From: an uncultured bacterium
GTDB lineage: Bacteria > Atribacterota > Atribacteria > Atribacterales > Caldatribacteriaceae
Length of the DNA stretch: 64,000 nucleotides
Assembly (NCBI GenBank): GCA_937139415.1
Contig: CAKZPS010000019.1
Span: 52,577 to 116,576, forward strand
Direction: 5' to 3'
Shown here: one piece after another, positions 25,339 through 34,394 of the stretch
How the letters are laid out: each line of letters opens with the position of its first letter
Position numbering within the stretch: the stretch's first letter is position 1
Program-made: the position numbers and the translations under genes
Notes under the pieces: generated by a model
What the model was told of the DNA's origin: nothing
The model's database searches: none
Seen by the model: only the letters and a program-made list of their open reading frames with translations

Positions 25339-26005
25339 GCTCTACGTGGTCGGTGTGGGACCGGGAAGTCCGGATCTCCTCACCATCCGTGCCGTGAACA
25401 TCCTCACCAATGCCGAGATATTGCTTGTACCCTCAGGTGGTGCGAAGAGCGAAGCTTTGCGCGTCGTCGAACCCTACTTTCGGGGAGAAGTTCATCTCTT
25501 ATCCTTCCCCATGGGGATGGAGGGGGAAGACCGCGTCAGGTTCCTCAGGGAACACGCTGCCTTCATTGCCCGGCTTGTCGGTCAAGGGAAGAAGGTGGTT
25601 TTTGCTGTGTTGGGAGATCCGGTACTCTACAGCACTGTTTTCGCCTTGCTTCCCTATTTACCTCCCCTGCCGGTAGAAATCGTCCCGGGGATAAGTGCTC
25701 ATTCCTTGGCGGCAGCCAAGCTGGGATGGTCGCTGGGGGAAAAAGAAGAGGTGGTGGGTATCGTTCCCGCAGGGAATAGAGAACTCCTTGCGCGATTGCT
25801 CCCTTTTTTGGATGCCGTGGTCGTGCCCAAGGTCTCGCGCGACTATCAGGGGACGCTTGTGCTCCTCCGTGAGTGGGGGTTTACGGTGGGACTTGCAGTG
25901 CGGTGCGGACAAGAGGAAGAGGTGATCACCTCTCATCCTGAAGAGTACCGGGCGGAGGAGATAGGATATTTTTCCCTCCTTCTGGGAAGGAGAAGGAAAG
26001 GATGA
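25322..26005 (+). CDS. cbiL: Cobalt-factor II C20-methyltransferase
   Basis: Methylates C20. Tetrapyrrole methylase fold: LYVVGVGPGSPDLLTIRA at the N-terminus, VLGDPVLYSTVF and EIVPGISAHSLAA as the SAM pocket. The LLTIRAVNIL continuation fits CbiL/CobI better than the other methylases. 227 residues; ATG 25322 overlaps cbiT by 17 bases; ends with an ATGA overlap into cbiF. Confidence 0.91.
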   Translation: MDSQGKLYVVGVGPGSPDLLTIRAVNILTNAEILLVPSGGAKSEALRVVEPYFRGEVHLLSFPMGMEGEDRVRFLREHAAFIARLVGQGKKVVFAVLGDPVLYSTVFALLPYLPPLPVEIVPGISAHSLAAAKLGWSLGEKEEVVGIVPAGNRELLARLLPFLDAVVVPKVSRDYQGTLVLLREWGFTVGLAVRCGQEEEVITSHPEEYRAEEIGYFSLLLGRRRKG

Positions 26006-26754
26006 TTTACTTTATCGGTGCAGGTCCAGGTGACCCCGAGCTTTTGACCGTGAAAGGGAAAAAGATTCTTGCGCAGTGCGAGATGGTGATCTACGCCGGT
26101 TCCCTGGTGCACAGAGGTCTCCTCCGTTATGCACGAAAAGGGAGGGAATTCTATGATAGTGCCCGCTTATCCTTAGAGGAGATCATCGCTCTCATGGAAA
26201 AAGCCCATCGTCTTGGATATCATGTGGCACGTCTCCACAGTGGGGACCCCGCCATCTACGGTGCTGTTCGGGAACAGGTAGAAGAATTGAAGAAGCGACA
26301 CATTCCCTTTGAGATCATCCCTGGGGTGAGTTCTTTCTGTGCTGCTTCGGCAGCGCTTCGGGGTGAGCTCACCGTTCCTGGAGTATCCCAGACGGTCATC
26401 CTCACCCGCCTTGCCGGTCGGACTCCGGTTCCCGAGAGGGAAGATTTGGAGCGTTTGGTGGTGCATGGAGCGACTCTCGTAGTTTTCTTGAGTATCAATC
26501 GCCTTGCGGAAATAGTGGAGAAAATCGCCAGAGGATATCCTCCTCATACTCCTTGTGCGGTGGTGTATCACGTGACTTGGGAGGATGAGACCATCATTCG
26601 GGGAACCTTAGCTACCATCCTTGCCCAGGTAGAGAAAACTCCCATCTGCAAGGGGGCGCTTTTCATCGTGGGAGAGGTTTTGGGTGAAACGTGGTCTCGT
26701 TCTCAACTCTACCATCCTTCCTTTGCGCACGGGTTTCGGGGGGAGAGAGAATGA
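26002..26754 (+). CDS. cbiF: Cobalt-precorrin-4 C11-methyltransferase
   Basis: Methylates C11. Typical start YFIGAGPGDPELLTVKG, then IYAGSLVH, RLHSGDPAIYGA and EIIPGVSSFCAASA; LTVPGVSQTVILTR is diagnostic for CbiF/CobM. 250 residues. Four-base overlaps on both sides of the gene. Confidence 0.95.
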   Translation: MIYFIGAGPGDPELLTVKGKKILAQCEMVIYAGSLVHRGLLRYARKGREFYDSARLSLEEIIALMEKAHRLGYHVARLHSGDPAIYGAVREQVEELKKRHIPFEIIPGVSSFCAASAALRGELTVPGVSQTVILTRLAGRTPVPEREDLERLVVHGATLVVFLSINRLAEIVEKIARGYPPHTPCAVVYHVTWEDETIIRGTLATILAQVEKTPICKGALFIVGEVLGETWSRSQLYHPSFAHGFRGERE

Positions 26755-27794
26755 AGGTGGCAGTCGTCGCGGTGACTGAGGGAGGACGAGACATTGCCCT
26801 GCGCCTGCGGGAGTTACGAGGATGGGATGTGTACCTGCCGCAGCGTTTCCAAGAAGAGGGGGTTTCTGCGATCGAAGGTGATTTTCCTTCTTGCGTCGCA
26901 CGTCTTTTTGCCACTTACGAAGGCATCATTTTCGTTACCGCTCTTGGAATCGCTGTGCGGACCATTGCTCCCCTCTTGCGGGGAAAAGACCGGGACCCGG
27001 CCGTGGTGGTAGTCGATGAAAGGGGTCGTTTTTCCGTCAGTGTATGTGCTGCTCATTTGGGAGGAGCAAACGATCTCACCCGTGAGGTAGCTGAACTCCT
27101 TGGTGCCCAAGCGGTAGTCACCACCGCAAGTGATGGTGCCGGCTTGGAAACCCCCGATGTCAAGGCTCGGAGGTTTGGTTTGAGGGTGGAGAATCTCTCC
27201 ACCCTCAAAGTCATCAATCGGTTGATGCTCGAGGGAGAAAGGGTGGTCTATCTCTTGGGCGAGGATGTTCCCGAAGAGGTGGGAGAAAAGCTTGCTCCTC
27301 GGGAGATAGTTTTCCCCCTCTCTACTCCACCTTCATGTGCCGGAGCGGTGGTGGTCACCGACCACGCCTTCCCTCTGCTTGCGGTGCCTTTTGTGGTGCT
27401 CCGTCCACGCCAAATGGTGGTGGGTGTGGGCTTGAAAAGGAACGTCCCCCGAGGAACCATTGAAGCGGTGATCGGTGAAGCCTTGGAGCGGTGTAGCCTT
27501 GCGCGGGGAAGTATCAGGTGTTTGGCCACCATCGAATACAAGAAGGGAGAGGAGGGATTACGAGAGTTAGCCTCCTCTTGGGAGGTTCCGCTTTCCTTCT
27601 ACTCCCTCGAAGAAGTAGCTTCAGTGGCACACCATTTTCCCTCCTCGCCATGGGTGGCGAAAACCTTAGGAGTGGGAAGTGTGGCTCGACCCTGTGCTTT
27701 TTTAGCGAGTTCAGGAGGAGAAGAGGAGGGATACCTTGCCCGGCAGGGCGTTACCGTAGCCATCTTTCGGAGGAAGAGTTGTGGGTTGGCTTAA
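26751..27794 (+). CDS. cbiG: Cobalt-precorrin-5A hydrolase
   Basis: Opens the delta-lactone ring and releases acetaldehyde (two-carbon unit). The 347 residues include the middle-domain stretch GIAVRTIAPLLRGKDRDPAV and VSVCAAHLGGANDLT, and the C-terminal CbiG domain VVGVGLKRNVPRGTIEAVI. ATG 26751 (ATGA overlap with cbiF) is chosen over an upstream in-frame ATG at 26691. Overlaps cbiH by 14 bases. Confidence 0.93.
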   Translation: MKVAVVAVTEGGRDIALRLRELRGWDVYLPQRFQEEGVSAIEGDFPSCVARLFATYEGIIFVTALGIAVRTIAPLLRGKDRDPAVVVVDERGRFSVSVCAAHLGGANDLTREVAELLGAQAVVTTASDGAGLETPDVKARRFGLRVENLSTLKVINRLMLEGERVVYLLGEDVPEEVGEKLAPREIVFPLSTPPSCAGAVVVTDHAFPLLAVPFVVLRPRQMVVGVGLKRNVPRGTIEAVIGEALERCSLARGSIRCLATIEYKKGEEGLRELASSWEVPLSFYSLEEVASVAHHFPSSPWVAKTLGVGSVARPCAFLASSGGEEEGYLARQGVTVAIFRRKSCGLA

Positions 27795-28515
27795 GGTCGT
27801 AGGAGTGGGTCCTGGCAATCTTCTCGATATGACCTTGCGAGCGCGTTTAATCTTAGAAGAAGCAGAAGTAGTAGTGGGATACCGTCGATACGTGGAATGG
27901 GTACTCCCCTTAGTGAACGAAGGAGCCATAGTGGTGAGCGGAGAAATGGGAGGGGAAGTGGAACGGGCGCGAGAAGCCATAAAACGTGCCTTGGAGGGAC
28001 AAAAGGTGTGTGTGGTGAGTGGTGGCGATGCTGGGATTTACGGTATGGCGGGGTTGGTGTTAGAGCTCTTAGTACGAGAGGGATCCCAGGTAGGAGTGGA
28101 AATTGTTCCTGGGGTGAGTGCGGTACAGGCGGTGGCAGCTCTTTTGGGTGCACCACTCATGCAAGACTTTGCCGTGGTCAGTCTCTCGGATCTCTTAGTT
28201 CCTTGGGAGGTCATCGCCAGACGATTGGAAGCGGCAGCCTGGGGTGATTTTGTCCTGGTTCTCTGTAACCCTGCGAGTACCCAGAGAAAAGATACCGTGA
28301 TGAAGGCAGTGCAGATACTCGAACACTACCGCTCTCCCGAAACGGTGGTGGGTCTCGTGCGGGCTGCCGGGCAAAGAGGAGAACGAGTGATTTTGACCAC
28401 CCTTGCCCGTCTCCTCGAACATCCCGTCGATATGTTGACTACCATTGTGGTTGGTTCAAGTAAAACTCTGCATCGGGAAGGGTGGATGATTACACCGCGG
28501 GGGTATCGATGGTGA
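27781..28515 (+). CDS. cbiH: Cobalt-factor III C17-methyltransferase
   Basis: Methylates C17 with ring contraction. Methylase motifs: VVGVGPGNLLDMTLRA, VVVGYRRYVEWV, VVSGGDAGIYGMAG, and EIVPGVSAVQAVAALLGAPL. The 244-residue length excludes the long C-terminal Fe-S extension seen in some CbiH/CobZ proteins. GTG 27781 follows GGAGGAAGAG. Confidence 0.94.
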   Translation: MGWLKVVGVGPGNLLDMTLRARLILEEAEVVVGYRRYVEWVLPLVNEGAIVVSGEMGGEVERAREAIKRALEGQKVCVVSGGDAGIYGMAGLVLELLVREGSQVGVEIVPGVSAVQAVAALLGAPLMQDFAVVSLSDLLVPWEVIARRLEAAAWGDFVLVLCNPASTQRKDTVMKAVQILEHYRSPETVVGLVRAAGQRGERVILTTLARLLEHPVDMLTTIVVGSSKTLHREGWMITPRGYRW

Positions 28516-29267
28516 TTCTCCTCCTGGGAGGGACACGTGAGGGAAGAGAAGTAGCCCATGTTCTCCATGCGCGGGGATTCCCGGTGATGGTGAGTGTGGT
28601 GACTGACTATGGAGCCAAATTCGTGGGGCAAGCCGTGCCGGTACACAGGGGTCGTTTCGAAGAAGAGGACCTGCGGGACTTTTGTCGCCGACACGGTGTA
28701 CGTTTTGTGGTTGATGCTACCCATCCTTTCGCACAGGGGATCAGTGTAAAAGCGATTAAGGTGGCGAAAGAGGAGGGAATACCGTATCTTCGCTATGAGC
28801 GAAAACCTGTACGCTCCACCTACCAAAAACTTGAGGTGGTTTCTTCTTTTGAGGAGGCCAGAGAAGCCTTGCAACCCTTTCAGGTCATCCTCCTCACTAT
28901 CGGCGTTTCCCATCTCCACACCTTCGTCTCTTTACGGGAAGCAGGGAAAAAGCTTTTCGTGCGAGTTTTGCCTACGAGTGCTTCTCTTCGGCGATGCGAA
29001 AGCCTGGGATTCTCACCGCAAGAGATCATCGCCTTCCCCGGTCCGGGGAGTGTAGAGATGAATTTCCGCTTGTTCGTCGATTTCGAGGTGGAGGCAGTGG
29101 TGAGTAAAGAGAGCGGTGTCGAAGGAGGAACGCAGGTGAAGATCGAGGCCGCGCAACGGGCAAACATCACGGTGGTACTCATTCGCCGGCCGACACTTCC
29201 TTATCCGGTAGTAGTAGAGAGCATCGCCGAGTTACTGGAGAAACTTGAGGGTTGGTATAGGATATGA
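28509..29267 (+). CDS. cbiJ: Cobalt-precorrin-6A reductase
   Basis: NAD(P)H-dependent reduction of cobalt-precorrin-6A. N-terminal Rossmann-like LLLGGTREGREVAHVL, then VVDATHPFAQGIS (family hallmark), LLTIGVSHL and SKESGVEGG near the end. ATG 28509 overlaps cbiH by 7 bases; an earlier ATG at 28482 gives an unneeded nine-residue extension. 252 residues. Confidence 0.93.
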   Translation: MVILLLGGTREGREVAHVLHARGFPVMVSVVTDYGAKFVGQAVPVHRGRFEEEDLRDFCRRHGVRFVVDATHPFAQGISVKAIKVAKEEGIPYLRYERKPVRSTYQKLEVVSSFEEAREALQPFQVILLTIGVSHLHTFVSLREAGKKLFVRVLPTSASLRRCESLGFSPQEIIAFPGPGSVEMNFRLFVDFEVEAVVSKESGVEGGTQVKIEAAQRANITVVLIRRPTLPYPVVVESIAELLEKLEGWYRI

Positions 29268-30493
29268 TGGGAGCCACCATCCTGCTTGTGGGTCTTGACC
29301 ATCGCGCGCCCTTAGCAGTACGGGAAAAAGTGGCGATAAAAAAGGATTACCCGCTTTTCTTCACGCGTCTTTTTTCCCTTCCCCGGGTGAGGGAAGCGGT
29401 TCTCCTCTCCACTTGCCATCGCACCGAGGTATACGTGGTGCTCGAAGGGGAACCCTATCGGGGGGAAGAGATCTTTTGCGCGCTCTTCCCCCACCAAGAC
29501 GGAGTGTATAGAGGGTATCTCTATGAATTTCTCTATACCCAAGCTGTCCATCACCTCTTTCGAGTGGCTTGTGGACTTGAGTCGGTGGTCCTGGGAGAAG
29601 AACAGATTCTCGGTCAGGTGAAAGAGGCGTGGCGAAAGGCGCAGGAATTACACGCTACGGGAAAGTACCTGAACGAACTCTTTCGCAGGGCAGTGACTCT
29701 GGGGAAGAAATTCCGTGAAGTGACGGGCATTACCCGTTACCCCACCTCTTTGAGTTCACTGGCGGTGAGGATGCTTAAGCAGGTGTTGGGTGACCTCTCT
29801 GGAAAGCGGGCGGTGGTGATCGGCAGTGGGGAAATGGGACAGTTGTCCATTCGTCATCTCCTCCGGGAAGGAGTTTCCGAGGTAGCGGTGATTTGTCGGA
29901 ATCCAGAAAGGGCCCAAGTTCTGCGAGAACGGTTCCCCCCTGCGGTGCTTGTACCTCCTCAAGAGAAGTACCGTTACCTTACTTGTGGCGACATCGTGAT
30001 CAGCGCCACGGATGCTCCTCACTACGCAGTGGAGAGAGAGAAGTTCTTGGCCTTCTACAAGGGAAACCCAGTTGTTTTCGTCGATTTGGCCGTCCCACGG
30101 GATATCGATCCTCGTCTTGGGGAGATTGCCGGGATTACCCTTTTCAACATCGATGATTTACAAGGGGCGATTGAAGAGAGCGAACGGCACCGTGAAGAGG
30201 TAGCCCGGAGTGGAGTGCATATGGTGGAAGAGGCAACGGAAAACTTCCTTCTGTGGTATGGTCTTGTTCCTCTTGTGCCCTTCGTGGAGCACCTTGGTCC
30301 CTTGATCGAGGAGGTATGGAGGGAAGAGATGCAGTACCTTGAGGGAAGGTTCTCGCAGCAAGAAAGAGAACTTCTTGGGGAAGCGCTGGGCCGAGTGAAG
30401 AGGAAAATCACCAGTCGATGCGCAGTATTCTTACGTTCCATGGTGCAGAGTGGATATGAAGCGGTGTGTGAGGATCGGAACGCGAGGGAGTGA
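29264..30493 (+). CDS. hemA: Glutamyl-tRNA reductase
   Basis: First step of the C5 pathway: glutamyl-tRNA to glutamate-1-semialdehyde. The active-site Cys51 lies in LLSTCHRTEVY; GLESVVLGEEQILGQVKEAW and the NADPH fold VVIGSGEMGQLS are intact; the helical dimerisation domain follows. 409 residues. ATGA overlap with cbiJ and 26-44 bases of overlap with hemC, so it is translated as part of the cobalamin operon. Confidence 0.95.
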   Translation: MMGATILLVGLDHRAPLAVREKVAIKKDYPLFFTRLFSLPRVREAVLLSTCHRTEVYVVLEGEPYRGEEIFCALFPHQDGVYRGYLYEFLYTQAVHHLFRVACGLESVVLGEEQILGQVKEAWRKAQELHATGKYLNELFRRAVTLGKKFREVTGITRYPTSLSSLAVRMLKQVLGDLSGKRAVVIGSGEMGQLSIRHLLREGVSEVAVICRNPERAQVLRERFPPAVLVPPQEKYRYLTCGDIVISATDAPHYAVEREKFLAFYKGNPVVFVDLAVPRDIDPRLGEIAGITLFNIDDLQGAIEESERHREEVARSGVHMVEEATENFLLWYGLVPLVPFVEHLGPLIEEVWREEMQYLEGRFSQQERELLGEALGRVKRKITSRCAVFLRSMVQSGYEAVCEDRNARE

Positions 30494-31337
30494 ATTAGCT
30501 TTAGCCCAAGCGCGTTTAGTGGGCGAGAAGCTTAGAGCATACTACCCCGGTTGGGAGTATCAGCTCGTTCCTATCCGTACCCGGGGGGATGAGCTATTGA
30601 GTGCCCGGATTGAGGAAATTGGGGGAAAAGGAGTGTTCGTCAGAGAAATCGAGGAAGCGTTGCTCCGGGGTGAGGTGGATATAGCCGTGCACAGTTTGAA
30701 AGACCTTCCCACCGAACTCCCCCCGGGATTAACGATTGCTGCAGTTACGGAACGGGAAGACCCCCGTGATGCCTTCCTCTCGCGAAGTGGAAAGAAATTC
30801 CTTGCCCTCCCTTCTGGGGCACGGATTGGTACCTCCAGCTTGCGGCGGGAGGTGCAGATCAAAAACCTTCGACCGGATATCGAAGTGGTTCCCCTGCGGG
30901 GGAACGTTCCCACCCGCATACGGCGCATGCGGGAGGGAGTAGTGGACGGTATTGTGGTCGCCGTGGCCGGCTTGAAGCGTTTGCAACTTACCGGAGAAAT
31001 CGTAGAATGTTTCCCTCTTGAGGTCATGCTCCCTGCAGTGGGACAAGGGGTGTTGGCGATCGAAACCCGTCAAGATGAGGCGCAGTGGGTGCGCTGTCTC
31101 AATCATGAAGCAACGGAAAGAGCTATTCTTGCCGAGCGTGCTTTTTTGAGGGCGGTGAGCGGCAGTTGTCGTATGCCGGTAGCAGCATGGGGGGAGGTGG
31201 AGGGGGAGGTGATCACCCTGTGGGGTATGGTTTTCACGGGAGGAGAATTGCGGAAGGCAATGGTGACCGGTCAGGTTGTCCAAGCGGAGATGGTGGGAAT
31301 GGAACTTGCGGAGAGGTTAGGTTATGGCGCACGGTAA
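30450..31337 (+). CDS. hemC: Hydroxymethylbilane synthase (porphobilinogen deaminase)
   Basis: Joins four porphobilinogens into hydroxymethylbilane. IGTRGSELALAQA, HSLKDLPTELPPGL, REDPRDAFLS and GTSSLRREVQIKNLRPD are all hallmarks; the dipyrromethane-cofactor Cys is in SGSCRMPVAAW (about 237). Start is uncertain: GTG 30450, ATG 30456 or GTG 30468 are in frame. The last would give MRIGTRGS, the most typical beginning, but its ribosome site is weak. About 289-295 residues. Confidence 0.93.
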   Translation: MDMKRCVRIGTRGSELALAQARLVGEKLRAYYPGWEYQLVPIRTRGDELLSARIEEIGGKGVFVREIEEALLRGEVDIAVHSLKDLPTELPPGLTIAAVTEREDPRDAFLSRSGKKFLALPSGARIGTSSLRREVQIKNLRPDIEVVPLRGNVPTRIRRMREGVVDGIVVAVAGLKRLQLTGEIVECFPLEVMLPAVGQGVLAIETRQDEAQWVRCLNHEATERAILAERAFLRAVSGSCRMPVAAWGEVEGEVITLWGMVFTGGELRKAMVTGQVVQAEMVGMELAERLGYGAR

Positions 31338-32814
31338 AGTCTACCTTGTAGGTGCAGGTCCGGGGGATGGGCGGCTTTTGACCGTGTGGGGAAAGGAATT
31401 GTTAGAGAGAGCGGATGTGGTCGTGTACGATCGGCTGATAGATGAGAGTATCCTCTCCTTGCTCCGGGAGGACGCTGAGCGGGTCGACGTGGGAAAGGCC
31501 CCTGGAAAGCACACTCTGCCACAAGAGGAGATTCACCGGCTTCTCGTCGAACGGGCGAGAGAAGGGAAAATGGTCGTGCGCCTCAAGGGAGGCGATCCGT
31601 TTGTCTTCGGTCGGGGAAGTGAAGAGGCTTGGTATGTGCGCTCTCAAGGTATCGAGGTGGAGGTGGTACCGGGGGTCACCTCGGCGATCGCCGTGCCGGC
31701 TCAGGCAGGAATTCCTGTTACCCATCGGGGAGTGAGTCGGGGATTTTGGGTACTTACGGGGAGTGAAGGCCTTGAGGAATTCCCCTGGTCGGCGATCGCC
31801 CATTTTTCGGGAACTTTGGTCTTTCTTATGGGCATGGCCAATTTCCCGCACATTGTGCAGCTCCTCCTCACCCATGGAAAATCACCTGCAACTCCGGTGG
31901 CGGTAATCCAGGAAGGGGGAGGTGCCAGTCAGCGGACGGTGGTGGGGTCGCTTGAAGATATCAGAGAGAAGGTGTCTCGGGAAAACCTCACCACTCCGGC
32001 GGTGGTAGTGATTGGGGAGGTAGTGAAACTCCGCGAGGTGTTGCCCCATCGAGAGAGGTTGCTCCTTCACGGGAAGAGGATTCTCTTCACCGGGAGTGTA
32101 GAGGATGAGAAGGTTTTCGCCCCCCTCCGCGAGCGCGGGGCGGTGGCGGAACACTGTCCTCTCCTTCACTTGGAAATCGACTATAGAGCACTCAAAGAAG
32201 TTTTCGAAGAGATGCAAGGGGGAGAGCTCCTCATTTTTGCCAGTAAACATGCGGTCTGGGCATGGAAGGAGGGGATGCGTCGGTACCGTTTCGATGTGCG
32301 ACACATGAAGGATGTTGTTGTCGCCGCCCTCGGTCGAAAGACTGCCCAAGGTTTGGAAGAGATGGGAATCTACCCTGACTACCTTCCCCAACGGTTCTCA
32401 GCGCAGGACCTCCTTGCAGCTATTCCTTGGAAAGAAGGACAGCAAGCTTTGGTACTGACCTCAGATGTGGGCAAAGAGGAGTGGTTACTTCGCCTTGCTT
32501 CTCTCCCCTACCCGGTGGAGGTGGTAGCGATATGTCGTAATACCCCCAACGAAAAAATGCGAGAACCACTTCGGCGAGTGATCGAGAAAGGTGTTGATGC
32601 CATCGTGTACACGAGCCCTTCGACTCTTGCCTCCATGGAGCTCTTCGTGGAGAATCTCCCCGAGCTCCACTCTCAAGTGCTCGTTGCCGCCATTGGCCCG
32701 ACTACCGCTTTCGCCTTGCAAAGGCGGGGTTTCCGGGTGGACCTCGTTCCCGAGGAACACACCGTAGAAGGTTTGGTACAAGCGCTTATCAAAAAGTGGG
32801 GAGGAGGTGAGTGA
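31324..32814 (+). CDS. cobA-hemD: Uroporphyrinogen-III C-methyltransferase / uroporphyrinogen-III synthase fusion
   Basis: A two-domain protein. Residues ~1-240 are the SAM-dependent methylase making precorrin-2 (LVGAGPGDGRLLTVWG, VRLKGGDPFVFGRGSEE, VVPGVTSAIAVPAQAGIPVTHR). Residues ~245-496 are a HemD synthase that closes hydroxymethylbilane into uroporphyrinogen III (GKRILFTGS, LIFASKHAVW where most have TSxNAV, AALGRKTAQGLEE, VYTSPSTL, AIGPTTAFAL). Such fusions are common in Firmicutes and related anaerobes. It overlaps hemC by 14 bases and lies three bases from hemB. Confidence 0.94.
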   Translation: MAHGKVYLVGAGPGDGRLLTVWGKELLERADVVVYDRLIDESILSLLREDAERVDVGKAPGKHTLPQEEIHRLLVERAREGKMVVRLKGGDPFVFGRGSEEAWYVRSQGIEVEVVPGVTSAIAVPAQAGIPVTHRGVSRGFWVLTGSEGLEEFPWSAIAHFSGTLVFLMGMANFPHIVQLLLTHGKSPATPVAVIQEGGGASQRTVVGSLEDIREKVSRENLTTPAVVVIGEVVKLREVLPHRERLLLHGKRILFTGSVEDEKVFAPLRERGAVAEHCPLLHLEIDYRALKEVFEEMQGGELLIFASKHAVWAWKEGMRRYRFDVRHMKDVVVAALGRKTAQGLEEMGIYPDYLPQRFSAQDLLAAIPWKEGQQALVLTSDVGKEEWLLRLASLPYPVEVVAICRNTPNEKMREPLRRVIEKGVDAIVYTSPSTLASMELFVENLPELHSQVLVAAIGPTTAFALQRRGFRVDLVPEEHTVEGLVQALIKKWGGGE

Positions 32815-32817
32815 AGG

Positions 32818-33789
32818 ATGGATATCCTCTATCGACCGAGACGGCTCCGACGTACTCCCCTTCTTCGAGAGATGGTGCGGGAGACTTCTCTTCACCTCAG
32901 TGATCTGATCGCTCCTCTTTTCGTGGGAGAAGGAGAGAAGGTGAGAGAAGAAATGGAGAACTTGCCGGGTATCTGCCGCTACTCGGTGGATACGGTCACC
33001 GAAGAGGCAAAAATACTCGAGGATTTAGGGATCCCTGCGGTACTCCTCTTTGGGGTATCCACCCGCCGAGATCCGGTGGGGAGTTCGGCTTGGGAGAGAG
33101 AAGGGATTGTGCAGCGGGCGATTAGTGCAATTAAAAGGGCTACTTCACTTATCGTGATCACCGACATTTGTCTGTGTGGGTACGCTGATCATGGTCACTG
33201 TGGAGTGATGTGTGAGGGAAGAGTGGATAATGACCGGACGGTAGAAGCCATCGCCCGCGTGGCCCTCTCGCACGCTCGGGAAGGGGTGGATGGGGTAGCT
33301 CCTTCGGATATGATGGATGGCCGAGTGGGGGTGATGCGCAGAACGCTCGATGAAGCTGGCTTTCATGAGGTCTTCATTATGTCCTACAGTGTCAAGTACG
33401 CCTCTTCTCTCTATGGTCCTTTTCGCGAGATGATGCACAGTACCCCTCGCTTCGGTGACCGCCGCTCCTATCAGATGGATCCGGGAAATGCCCGAGAAGC
33501 GATACGAGAGGTAGCTCTCGATCTTAGCGAGGGCGCAGATATCGTGATGGTGAAGCCAGCTTTGGCTTACCTTGATATCGTGGCCCGGGTCCGAGAACAC
33601 TTTTTGGTTCCGCTTGCGGTATACAACGTGAGTGGGGAGTACGCCATGGTGAAATCCCTGGCCAGGATGGGCTTTGCCGAGGAAAGGGAACTGGTCACCG
33701 AGGTACTGTTGTCCCTCAAGAGAGCGGGAGCGGATCTCATCGTCACCTATCATGCCAAGGAGATGGCACGATGGCTTACTACCCGGTAA
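32818..33789 (+). CDS. hemB: Delta-aminolevulinic acid dehydratase (porphobilinogen synthase)
   Basis: Condenses two aminolevulinates. The zinc-binding cysteine triplet is present (Cys118, Cys120, Cys128 in DICLCGYADHGHCG), so a zinc-dependent form; Schiff-base lysines are in SYSVKYASSLYGPFR and near YNVSGEYAMVK. 323 residues. ATG 32818, three bases after cobA-hemD, with GGAGGTGAG upstream. Confidence 0.95.
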   Translation: MDILYRPRRLRRTPLLREMVRETSLHLSDLIAPLFVGEGEKVREEMENLPGICRYSVDTVTEEAKILEDLGIPAVLLFGVSTRRDPVGSSAWEREGIVQRAISAIKRATSLIVITDICLCGYADHGHCGVMCEGRVDNDRTVEAIARVALSHAREGVDGVAPSDMMDGRVGVMRRTLDEAGFHEVFIMSYSVKYASSLYGPFREMMHSTPRFGDRRSYQMDPGNAREAIREVALDLSEGADIVMVKPALAYLDIVARVREHFLVPLAVYNVSGEYAMVKSLARMGFAEERELVTEVLLSLKRAGADLIVTYHAKEMARWLTTR

Positions 33790-34394
33790 TTTTGGATCTC
33801 CGAGGGAGGAAGTGTCTTGTGGTAGGTGGGGGAGAGGTGGCATGGCGCAAAATTCAATCGCTCCTTGCCTGTCAAGCGGAAGTGGTAGTGGTCGCTCCTT
33901 GCGCCCATCCTGAGATCGTGCGCCTGGCCGAAGAGGGGAGAATCACCTGGCACCGCCGGACCTATCAGCCGGAGGATTTAGCCGGTTCTCGGCTCGTCTT
34001 TGCTCTGTGCGACGAGGCTAAAGTCAATGAAGAGATAAGCCGTGAGGCGGATCGAAGAGGGATTTTTGCCAACGTGGCCCAGGGTGTTTCTTCCTCTTTT
34101 TTCCTCCCTGCGGTGTTTCGCAAGGGGGATCTCCTCATCAGTGTATCCACGAGTGGAAAGAGTCCCTTTTTAGCCCGTAAGCTGAGGGATTGGTTGGCGA
34201 GCATTATCCCGCAGGATATTGAGGAACTCCTTCTTGCCCTCAGCACGGTGCGTACGGCATGGAAAGGAAAGAATATACCTCTGCAAGAGAAGGTGAGAGA
34301 ATATGAACGATGCTTTAAAAAATGGTATCATACCCACCCGTTCTACACAGCTTTTTTCTCGCGCCCGACGGATCATTCCCGGAGGGGTCAATAG
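33771..34394 (+). CDS. Precorrin-2 dehydrogenase / sirohydrochlorin ferrochelatase-like (CysG N-terminal type)
   Basis: Oxidises precorrin-2 to sirohydrochlorin with NAD+, and may add iron to give sirohaem. LRGRKCLVVGGGEVAWRKI is the NAD-binding start; the Asp in FALCDEAKVNEEI and FFLPAVFRKGDLLISVSTSGKSP are family marks (SirC/Met8/CysG-N). 207 residues, single domain. It links the HemD/CobA output to CbiX. It overlaps hemB by 19 bases and hemL by 92 bases. I leave the symbol open between sirC and cysG. Confidence 0.9.
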   Translation: MAYYPVILDLRGRKCLVVGGGEVAWRKIQSLLACQAEVVVVAPCAHPEIVRLAEEGRITWHRRTYQPEDLAGSRLVFALCDEAKVNEEISREADRRGIFANVAQGVSSSFFLPAVFRKGDLLISVSTSGKSPFLARKLRDWLASIIPQDIEELLLALSTVRTAWKGKNIPLQEKVREYERCFKKWYHTHPFYTAFFSRPTDHSRRGQ